A stretch of DNA of 7,681 bases from Candidatus Zixiibacteriota bacterium (GTDB lineage Bacteria > Zixibacteria > MSB-5A5 > GN15 > PGXB01). The notes under the pieces were generated by a model, which was not told the DNA's origin, searched no databases, and saw nothing but the letters and a program-made list of their open reading frames with translations. The first letter of the stretch is position 1. Each line of letters opens with the position of its first letter. Shown here in pieces: positions 1-5,600 of this stretch. Where the stretch lies: positions 1-7,681 of the forward strand of contig DAOWOO010000056.1 of the NCBI GenBank assembly GCA_030642025.1, in the 5' to 3' direction. The translations under genes and the position numbers were made by a program.

Positions 1-61
1 GTCGGAAGACTTGTCTCGTGGACGATTATGCCCTCACACCGGACACACAACTTCCACGTCC

Positions 62-79
62 GCTTGGAATCTTCCAAGC
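62..79. repeat. Interrupted perfect palindrome, 8-bp arms
   Basis: GCTTGGAA at 62-69 and TTCCAAGC at 72-79 are exact reverse complements separated by only two bases (TC). A two-base gap is too short for a comfortable hairpin loop, so a dimeric protein-binding site is as likely as an RNA stem. No gene start lies close enough to say what it would control. Confidence 0.45.
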
Positions 80-245
80 CGATAAAAATACGCTTGCCTT
101 TAACTATGGTTCTCTGCATCTTTCTCATGAGGCTGCCTCCTGTTCAAATATGGCGCTTTTTGCGACCATGGGTTTTTTGAAAAAGGTAGCCTCTTTTTAT
201 ATAACTCTCCAGTAAACATTAAAAACTTTTATACCATAGTAACTC

Positions 246-264
246 GATCCCGCTGCGCGGGATC
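246..264. repeat. GC-rich 8-bp hairpin with TGC loop
   Basis: GATCCCGC at 246-253 and GCGGGATC at 257-264 pair perfectly around the three-base loop TGC. It stands out in an AT-rich surrounding. There is no T-run on either side, so it does not read as a standard intrinsic terminator. It could be a REP-like element, a rho-assisted 3' end, or a structural remnant. Confidence 0.5.
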
Positions 265-510
265 ATCGGATGGGCCACCAGTCCATAACTGTAAACTATG
301 TCATGACACAAACTGTAAAGCATCTTATGATACTATACAGTGGACATCTGCCGCCCACAACAGCCTCTCGCAGGATTGCCATAAAGATTCCCAGCTTCAA
401 GACCAAATATAACACCCTTTCAGACTGTGACTTATCACTGTCCGGCATGTTTTCTATTGCCGGTTGTAGTATTTAAGATTAGAAATATGTGAAATGTTAT
501 CCTGTTTTTA

Positions 511-854
511 TTGTTTTTGTTGACAACGACTTACACAGGAAACTATTCTGTGAAATACTATGGGGGGCAGCCGATAGAAATAACAGATGACTGCCAATCA
601 TATGCACCTTTGCCGGTTGACTGTATAAGGATTAGGCATGTGCTGCAACCTGTGGTAATGCAATTGGTTATGTTGTCTGGGGCGATTCCCGGCAAGGAGG
701 ATGTACGATAAATAATCAGATTGAAATACTGATGTCGGTTGATGGTATTTGTGAAGGCCTGATAACTGTCCCGAGTGAAAACCCGGCGGCGCTGGAAGTT
801 GTTGTTAGTCATTGTAGTATGGGGATCGAAAGAAAAGATAAAGAGGATGAATAA
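511..854 (+). pseudogene. Possible frameshifted small cysteine-rich gene
   Basis: The frame from 636 to the TAA at 852-854 is open for 72 codons and translates to protein-like sequence (for example IEILMSVDGICEGLITVPSE) with an acidic, charged tail. It has no plausible start: a TAG precedes it at 633-635 and its first ATG is at 732 with no ribosome site. The frame 511-635, one register away, begins at a TTG after a hydrophobic stretch (codons from 493) and includes DDCQSYAPLPVDC. Joining the two near 634-637 by a -1 shift would give about 114 residues with seven cysteines. The hairpin at 865-882 would sit just after its stop. I recognise no family. It could equally be chance open frame; the AT-rich context and missing start keep confidence low. 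Confidence 0.22.
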
Positions 855-864
855 ACTTTTCGAA

Positions 865-882
865 TGCCCGTTAATTCGGGCA
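865..882 (+). terminator. Hairpin between stop at 854 and the PorV-like gene
   Basis: TGCCCG (865-870) and CGGGCA (877-882) form a six-base GC-rich stem around the loop TTAATT. It lies 11 bases after the TAA at 852-854 and before the start chosen for the next gene, which is where a terminator is expected. The bases that follow (CTCTCATT) are only pyrimidine-rich, not a true T-run, so termination strength is doubtful. Its presence argues against starting the next gene at the ATG at 864, which would put the hairpin inside the coding sequence. Confidence 0.35.
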
Positions 883-938
883 CTCTCATTGCCTTTACTT
901 CTGACTACAAAGAGTCAATATGTAAAAGAGTAAAGGTT

Positions 939-1883
939 ATGGTCAGGAATAATATTTTCAGGGTTGTATTCATCTGGGGGCTGTTGATTGCTCTGGTGGC
1001 GCTGGTGGGTAAGTTTGCGGTGGCATCGGAAAATTCAAGGGCGACAGCCGACTTCCTTAATATCGGCACCGGCGCCAGACCGGCCGGTTTCGCCGGAGCC
1101 TATACTTCTCTGGCCGAGGGAGCCGAAGCAGTTTACTGGAATCCCGGTGGTGTTTCACTTGCCGAGTCTCCTCAGATAACCGCTTCGCATTACTCGTGGT
1201 ATCAGGACATCAACTATGAGTTTATAGCCGCTTCATACCCGGTTTCCGAGCGATTTTCGATAGGTGTGGGGGCGTCATATCTCAGCTATGGGAAAATATC
1301 AGGCTTTGACGAATTCAATTCATCCACCGGGGATATCGGCTCGACCTATGATCTGGCCGGGGGATTGACAATCGGCATGGTTCTCAGCGAGAATATATCA
1401 GTTGGTATTACCGGTAAATATATCATGCTATCGCTGGCCGGTCAGACAGCCGGCGCTATGGCTGCCGACCTGGGCGTGACGGCCAGGTTTAATCGCTTTA
1501 CCGCAGGGGCGGCATTGTCCAATATTGGCGGTAAGATAAAGTTCTCTGATACCAGGGAAAATCTGCCGACCTCACTTCGGGCAGGGTTATCGGCAGAGCT
1601 TCCGGAGCTCTCGCTTGTTTCAACACTTGAGTTCGAAAACCAGTTTTACGGTGATTTCGCCATTAGGAGCGGTCTTGAATATTCATTCCTTAATCAATAT
1701 TTTCTGCGAGGCGGGTACAGGCATTATTCGGGAAACGACCTGTCCAATGAGTCCACCGGTTTGACATTCGGAGCCGGCGCCATTTTGGGACCGGCGCGGT
1801 TCGATTATGCCATAGCTCCTTCAGATAAGATATCTTCCGAGATGCTGCACCGTATCTCCGTGACTATAAATCTGGGGCAATAA
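939..1883 (+). CDS. PorV/PorQ-family outer-membrane beta-barrel protein
   Basis: The product is 314 residues. It opens with a signal peptide (residues 1-30: basic start, hydrophobic core FIWGLLIALVALVG, likely cleavage after AVAS). The mature N-terminus carries the hallmark of the UPF0164/PorV-PorQ family: TADFLNIGTGARPAGFAGAY at about 36-55, then AVYWNPGG near 64-71. The rest is alternating short strands ending in ISVTINLG, as in an outer-membrane barrel of FadL-like fold; 314 residues is usual for the family. In Bacteroidetes, PorV and PorQ serve the type IX secretion system, but relatives occur widely in FCB bacteria without that link being shown, and no type IX gene or cargo is visible here. 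ATG 939 is chosen because AAAGG lies just upstream and the signal peptide begins correctly there. The in-frame ATG at 864 would add 25 residues with no signal character and run through a hairpin. Confidence 0.85.
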   Translation: MVRNNIFRVVFIWGLLIALVALVGKFAVASENSRATADFLNIGTGARPAGFAGAYTSLAEGAEAVYWNPGGVSLAESPQITASHYSWYQDINYEFIAASYPVSERFSIGVGASYLSYGKISGFDEFNSSTGDIGSTYDLAGGLTIGMVLSENISVGITGKYIMLSLAGQTAGAMAADLGVTARFNRFTAGAALSNIGGKIKFSDTRENLPTSLRAGLSAELPELSLVSTLEFENQFYGDFAIRSGLEYSFLNQYFLRGGYRHYSGNDLSNESTGLTFGAGAILGPARFDYAIAPSDKISSEMLHRISVTINLGQ

Positions 1884-1950
1884 CGCAGGTTCTATTTTCG
1901 GAAAGCATACCTTTTAAGTCTATCACAGTCTTTATAAGCAATTCTGATAT

Positions 1951-1987
1951 TGCAAACCATTTCGCATAGCATGCGCAAATGGTTGCA
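1951..1987. repeat. Long bulged hairpin with AGC triloop
   Basis: The arms 1951-1967 (TGCAAACCATTTCGCAT) and 1971-1987 (ATGCGCAAATGGTTGCA) pair over 16 base pairs with one unpaired A in the left arm and one unpaired C in the right arm, around the loop AGC. ATATT (1947-1951) and AATAT (1991-1995) could extend it past a small bulge. No T-run follows, so it is not a standard intrinsic terminator. It lies 68 bases after the PorV-like stop. It could protect the 3' end of that mRNA, be a REP-type element, or be a recombination or transposition substrate. Confidence 0.6.
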
Positions 1988-2209
1988 TCTAATATGATTG
2001 GCGGTTCAATCAGGCCGCATAATTCGAAATCTCTACCGGCATTCACCCCGCGATAATATCTATATTACACCATCATTCGTATGGTATGTCGATGAGGAAC
2101 AGCAACATACAGTCGCTCGCCTCGTCTTTGCGTGGCAGGTATAAAATATCCTTTGAATTGTGTTAATCGGCAATCGGTTTGCTTCAGGGTATTCTGGACG
2201 AAAACCTAT

Positions 2210-2215
2210 TATAAT
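2210..2215 (+). promoter_or_regulatory. Possible -10 element for the sugar transferase gene
   Basis: A perfect TATAAT hexamer lies 55 bases before the ATG at 2271. No good -35 match is found 16-18 bases upstream, so the call rests on the -10 alone. If real, the transcript would start near 2222 and the upstream GTG at 2160 could not be the start codon. AT-rich DNA produces such hexamers by chance. Confidence 0.22.
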
Positions 2216-2270
2216 CAAAGGATTAGATAAGAAGTATCTGTCAAGTCAAACAGCAGGCGGCAATTATAGT

Positions 2271-3203
2271 ATGAACATTGGCGACTTAGAGAACATTCCG
2301 GAATCTCGTGTAGGCTCGGTTGCTCTTACCGACCGGCAGCTTTATGGTTCGGCTTTAGGTTTGGAACGAACCGGCGAACTGACCGGGTATAAGGGGATCT
2401 CATTCGGCGGCCTGTTGAAATTCTACTTTGGCGAGTATTTCTCCGGAATATTCTTCCTTTTAGCCCTCGCGTCGTTTATCTTCGTTCTGCCCGTATCAAT
2501 AACCCGTTCGGGGAAGGTGGTGTTGGCTATGATTGATAAGTTTTTAAAGAAGGCTATTGATGTATTTGGAGCTTTTGTCGGATTGATTTTATGCATTCCG
2601 ATATTTATTGTAGTTCCTATTCTTATCAAGCTTGGCAGCCCGGGACCGGTGTTTTACACTCAGGATAGAGTCGGTATCAATCGCCGCAAACGAAATCGCC
2701 GGGTTTACAAAGCGGGTTTGCAGAATGAGCACCGCAGTCGTGAACGTCGCCGCGAGAATTATCACGGACATCCCTTCAAGGTTATTAAATTCCGCACTAT
2801 GGTTCAGAATGCGGAAAAAGAATCCGGTCCGGTTTGGGCCAGCAAAAACGATCCCCGTATAACGCGCCTGGGGAAATTCCTGCGGATGTCGCGTATAGAT
2901 GAAATTCCGCAGTTGATTAATGTATTAATGGGCAATATGTCAATGGTTGGTCCGCGGCCGGAGCGCCCCAGTTTTGTGGCCGATCTCTCCACCAAGGTTC
3001 CCAACTATAATCTGCGCCTGAATGTCAAACCGGGCATTACCGGTCTGGCCCAGGTCAAAAATGGCTATGACAGCTCATTACAGTCGGTTGTAATCAAGGT
3101 TGAACAGGATTTAAGCTATATCCGCAAATGGTCAATCTGGAGCGATGTTAAGATTCTGATGCAGACGGTGGTGGTTGTAATAACGGGCCGGGGCGCCTGT
3201 TAG
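2271..3203 (+). CDS. Polyprenyl-phosphate sugar-1-phosphate transferase (bacterial sugar transferase family)
   Basis: This enzyme class moves a sugar-1-phosphate from a nucleotide sugar to undecaprenyl phosphate at the inner membrane, the first step of exopolysaccharide, O-antigen or capsule assembly. From ATG 2271 it has 310 residues. A membrane helix lies at about 57-77. The catalytic domain begins near 93 with a hydrophobic re-entrant segment (about 96-121), then GPVFYTQDRVG, KFRTM (173-177), DPRITRLGKFLR (194-205), the catalytic Asp-Glu in DEIPQ (210-214), SMVGPRPERP (224-233) and PGITGLAQV (254-262), ending TGRGAC. An arginine-rich insert (about 137-167) separates RVG from KFRTM. The N-terminus is shorter than the four-helix region of WbaP-type enzymes. 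The start is uncertain: GTG 2160 adds 37 residues but has no ribosome site, while ATG 2271 has a weak AGGCGG ten bases upstream. The sugar cannot be read from sequence, and no other glycan gene is nearby. Confidence 0.88.
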   Translation: MNIGDLENIPESRVGSVALTDRQLYGSALGLERTGELTGYKGISFGGLLKFYFGEYFSGIFFLLALASFIFVLPVSITRSGKVVLAMIDKFLKKAIDVFGAFVGLILCIPIFIVVPILIKLGSPGPVFYTQDRVGINRRKRNRRVYKAGLQNEHRSRERRRENYHGHPFKVIKFRTMVQNAEKESGPVWASKNDPRITRLGKFLRMSRIDEIPQLINVLMGNMSMVGPRPERPSFVADLSTKVPNYNLRLNVKPGITGLAQVKNGYDSSLQSVVIKVEQDLSYIRKWSIWSDVKILMQTVVVVITGRGAC

Positions 3204-3224
3204 GAGAGAAAATATTTGAATCCG

Positions 3225-3257
3225 GCCGCGTGTTGTTTATACGCGGCTTTTTTATTT
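3225..3257 (+). terminator. Intrinsic terminator after the sugar transferase gene
   Basis: GCCGCGT (3225-3231) and ACGCGGC (3241-3247) form a perfect seven-base stem with a nine-base loop, followed at once by six Ts and then ATTT. It begins 21 bases after the TAG at 3201-3203 and separates this gene from the downstream three-gene unit. Confidence 0.85.
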
Positions 3258-3258
3258 C

Positions 3259-3288
3259 TTGTTGTCTGGGTATTTAAAATTGTATATC
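3259..3288 (+). promoter_or_regulatory. Weak candidate promoter for the three-gene unit
   Basis: TTGTTG (3259-3264) and TATATC (3283-3288) are spaced by 18 bases, resembling a sigma-70-type -35/-10 pair. A start near 3295 would leave a leader of about 50 bases. It sits where a promoter must be, between the terminator and the first gene, but the match is modest and the promoter consensus of this lineage is unknown. Confidence 0.22.
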
Positions 3289-3346
3289 TTTCCCGATCAA
3301 ATAAACAGTAAACGGACGCTTTTAAATAACAGGGAACGTTAGTATA

Positions 3347-4066
3347 ATGGCTAAAAGGATTTTTATTGTCGCCCTGGTTCTGGCAATACCGCTGGCGGGT
3401 GCAGGGCAGGGGCTTACCGGTGGATTTACCGTCGATTCCAGTCCGCCCGGTGCCCTGGTGACGCTTGATGGCGCCTTCAGGCTGACCGGGACCACCCCTG
3501 TTGAATCCCGGCAGGGACTGGAAGGAAAATTTAAAGTCACTGTTGAAAAGCATGGCTTTGAAAAATACAAGTCGATTGTTTTTCTGCAATCCGGCAAAGC
3601 TCTGGCCTTGAATATCAGGCTTAAACCGAGGACTCGTTTCAAGGCGGCGTCCCGGTCGTTGTTGATTCCCGGGTGGGGCCAGTCATACGGCGGGCAGAAA
3701 TTCAAGGGGGCCCTGTTCTTCCTGCTGACGGCCGGGGGCGTGGCGGCCTACCTGATCGCCGACAATGATTTTGACGATAAACGAGACCGTTATGATCGAC
3801 TGTATGATGAGTACAAGAGCGCCGATGTGTACGAGGATAAACAGCGTCTGTATCAGACAATGCTTAATGCCCGTAAAGACGCCTATGACGCTGAAAATAC
3901 CCGCCGTATAACTATCGGCGCGACCATTGCCGCCTGGGGAATAAGCCTTCTGGATACATTGCTGTTTTTTCCCGAGGAACGTGGAAGCTTTCTGGTCGAT
4001 CAAATATCAATCAAACCTGACCCGGAATTGGACGGGGTGAAAATCGTCCTGTCATCGCAATTTTAG
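3347..4066 (+). CDS. Secreted PEGA-domain protein with DUF5683-like membrane region
   Basis: The product is 239 residues. Residues 1-20 form a signal peptide (KR then a hydrophobic core ending AGAG). Residues about 26-93 match a PEGA domain: FTVDSSPPGALVTLDG, then TGTTPV, then FKVTVEKHGFEKYK, a small beta fold found in surface and envelope proteins that may bind glycan or peptidoglycan. Residues 101-125 (SRSLLIPGWGQSYGGQKFKG) resemble the start of DUF5683, whose function is unknown. Two membrane helices (about 119-137 and 187-208) flank a charged, tyrosine-rich 50-residue segment that may be helical. The tail (about 213-239) looks like short beta strands. AGGGA lies eleven bases upstream of the ATG. 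The gene opens a unit: its stop is 13 bases before the lipoprotein start. PEGA is confident by motif; DUF5683 is my recollection of the GWGQ-type pattern. A role in envelope assembly or anchoring is inference. Confidence 0.78.
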   Translation: MAKRIFIVALVLAIPLAGAGQGLTGGFTVDSSPPGALVTLDGAFRLTGTTPVESRQGLEGKFKVTVEKHGFEKYKSIVFLQSGKALALNIRLKPRTRFKAASRSLLIPGWGQSYGGQKFKGALFFLLTAGGVAAYLIADNDFDDKRDRYDRLYDEYKSADVYEDKQRLYQTMLNARKDAYDAENTRRITIGATIAAWGISLLDTLLFFPEERGSFLVDQISIKPDPELDGVKIVLSSQF

Positions 4067-4079
4067 ACGGGGGTGAATC

Positions 4080-5594
4080 ATGAGACGGGTTTTTATCATA
4101 TCACTTGTGTTAATGCTGGGGCTTGGTTGCAGTCGATATATAGAATCAGAAGATCCCGGGTTTACTCTTCCCGAAGAACCGCCCATTCCGGTATCGCTTG
4201 TTTTAAATCACCAGTCTGAAGGAGTGGAGTTGAGTTGGCAGGTTTCTGATACCAATGCCGTTGAGTATTTCAGAGTTTACTATGGCACCACTGATGACGA
4301 ATCGGATCTGGACGAATGGGATACGACCTCAAATTTCTCGGCCGGTATAACCGGCCTTAATTCCGGGCAGGCGTACTTTTTCACGGTGTCCTCGGTTACA
4401 CCGGATGATCTTGAAGGCGGGAAGGCTCCTATAATTTCCACCGGTATCGGGGTCATGTCACTCACACTAAACAATGATGATTCTCTGACCAACTCTAAAA
4501 ACGTAACTGTAACTTTTGTTCTGCCTGCCACAGCATACCTGATACAGCTTTCCGAGGATGCCGCCTTCGCTGACGCTCGCTGGGATAATTTCAGCACTAC
4601 GAAAAGTTTTATATTGTCCGATGATGATGGTCTGAAGCGCGTTTACGGCCGTTTCCGGTTTTCCGACGGATCGGGTTCAACCGGTGATATTTCCGACAGT
4701 ATTACGCTTGATACTCATGCCCATATCGACTCGGCCTATTTTCGTCCATTGTCAGGCAGCTTTGAGGCCAATGACACGCTTACCTTCTCCCTGCTGTCGG
4801 GAGAGAGCGGGGGAGAAGCTTCAGTATCATTTCCGGGAATCAACTCGCTGACTTTATTTGATGATGGTACCGGCGGCGATGTTACCTCCGGCGACGGTCT
4901 GTACACCCGCGAGTTTGTCATTCCAATTGACCTTGAGGTTGCCGATGGCGTGGTGACCGGATCCTTCCGTGATGCAGCCGGGAACAACGCCGATAATTTC
5001 ACTATCACAAGCCGGTTGACGGTGGAGAATCCGCCATTGCCGGTATCGCTGTCAGCCGCGGCGGAGAACTCCTCGACAGTCAGGATAACCTGGTCTGCCT
5101 CCGGAGATGACGACTTTGCGGCCTACCGGCTGTTCAGAGATACGGTCTGGAGCGTATCTCATACATCATACCAGGCGGCCTATATTGAATCCCGGAATAC
5201 CACCACCTACACCGATAATAATCTCGACGACGACCGGACCTATTATTACCGGATTTATGTATACGATGACAATGGGCTGTCGACGGCATCCGATGTGGTT
5301 GAGGTTACCACGCCTGTCAATGAAGCGCCGGAAGCGGTGGTGCTGGCCGCCCAGTCTGATGCCGGAACAGTGTCTTTAAGCTGGACGGAGAACCTCGACG
5401 ATGATTTTGAATCATATCGTATATACCGCAGTGGTACATCGGGTGTCGATTTAGCCGATGAATTAATCGGTGTAGTTAACGGCCAATCGACGACGACATT
5501 TGATGACACTCCGGGCGGACCCAGTCATTATAAGGTTTTTGTTTTTGACGGGCAGGGGTTGTCATCCGGCTCAAATGAAGTTTCCGGACCATAG
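4080..5594 (+). CDS. Lipoprotein with fibronectin type III-like domains
   Basis: The product is 504 residues. The N-terminus is a lipoprotein signal: MRR, a hydrophobic core, and lipobox LGLGC with the lipidated Cys at 17. FnIII-like domains are at about 34-122 (VELSW, FRVYYG, AYFFTVSSV), 317-411 (VRITW, YRLFR, YYYRIYVYDDNGLS) and 414-503 (VSLSW, YRIYR, HYKVFVFDGQGLS). Residues about 125-212 resemble a bacterial Ig-like repeat ending in SDSITLDT. Residues about 213-316 form another beta domain with FDDGTGGD, GDGLYTREF and GSFRDAAGN. No enzyme motif is visible, so it is likely a display, adhesion or scaffold protein on the periplasmic or outer face. Acidic clusters such as GDDDFAAYR and LDDDFESYR recur at the same place in the last two FnIII domains. 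A GGGGGTGA ribosome site precedes the ATG. The next gene starts six bases after the stop. Its partners and ligand are unknown. Confidence 0.85.
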   Translation: MRRVFIISLVLMLGLGCSRYIESEDPGFTLPEEPPIPVSLVLNHQSEGVELSWQVSDTNAVEYFRVYYGTTDDESDLDEWDTTSNFSAGITGLNSGQAYFFTVSSVTPDDLEGGKAPIISTGIGVMSLTLNNDDSLTNSKNVTVTFVLPATAYLIQLSEDAAFADARWDNFSTTKSFILSDDDGLKRVYGRFRFSDGSGSTGDISDSITLDTHAHIDSAYFRPLSGSFEANDTLTFSLLSGESGGEASVSFPGINSLTLFDDGTGGDVTSGDGLYTREFVIPIDLEVADGVVTGSFRDAAGNNADNFTITSRLTVENPPLPVSLSAAAENSSTVRITWSASGDDDFAAYRLFRDTVWSVSHTSYQAAYIESRNTTTYTDNNLDDDRTYYYRIYVYDDNGLSTASDVVEVTTPVNEAPEAVVLAAQSDAGTVSLSWTENLDDDFESYRIYRSGTSGVDLADELIGVVNGQSTTTFDDTPGGPSHYKVFVFDGQGLSSGSNEVSGP

Positions 5595-5600
5595 GAAAAC

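Larger units (their letters stand above)
1..850. other. Stretch without a confident gene
   Basis: No reading frame here has both a convincing start with ribosome binding site and family-like protein sequence. Short open frames at 18-215, 270-476 and 511-711 (plus) and 558-812 (minus) translate to unremarkable sequence without recognisable motifs. The DNA is visibly more AT-rich and stop-rich than the genes to the right. It contains the inverted repeats at 62-79 and 246-264, a weak A-rich/T-rich bulged hairpin around 180-198, and a possible broken cysteine-rich frame at 511-854, each treated separately. No tRNA cloverleaf or rRNA-like sequence was seen. It may be true intergenic DNA, or decayed coding DNA next to a gene lying left of the window. 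Confidence 0.6.

Noticed and set aside
180..198. A-rich/T-rich hairpin read as a terminator
   Set aside because: The stem needs a bulge, has only two or three G-C pairs, and uses its Ts within the stem, leaving no T-run.
558..812. Minus-strand open frame of 84 codons
   Set aside because: No ribosome site and no recognisable motif, and it overlaps a better-looking plus-strand frame.
636..854. Resemblance of VDGICEGLITVP to the VNGKxRxxIxVP tail motif of leucyl-tRNA synthetase
   Set aside because: Spacing fits, but the key Lys and Arg are missing and the sequence after it does not follow the synthetase C-terminus. A chance match is more likely.
1884..2159. Search for an RNA gene or attachment site in the gap
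   Set aside because: Apart from the bulged hairpin there is no cloverleaf, riboswitch-like core, or repeated flank that would support either.
3200..3705. Minus-strand open frames overlapping the terminator and the PEGA gene
   Set aside because: They are antisense to a clearly coding gene with signal peptide and domain motifs, and their translations are low in structure.
3683..4003. Minus-strand open frame of 106 codons with hydrophobic stretches
   Set aside because: Its hydrophobicity mirrors the membrane helices and charged segment of the PEGA gene on the other strand.
4280..5509. Several open frames on both strands inside the lipoprotein gene
   Set aside because: All are shadows: serine- and proline-rich translations opposite a long gene with a lipobox and repeated FnIII motifs.
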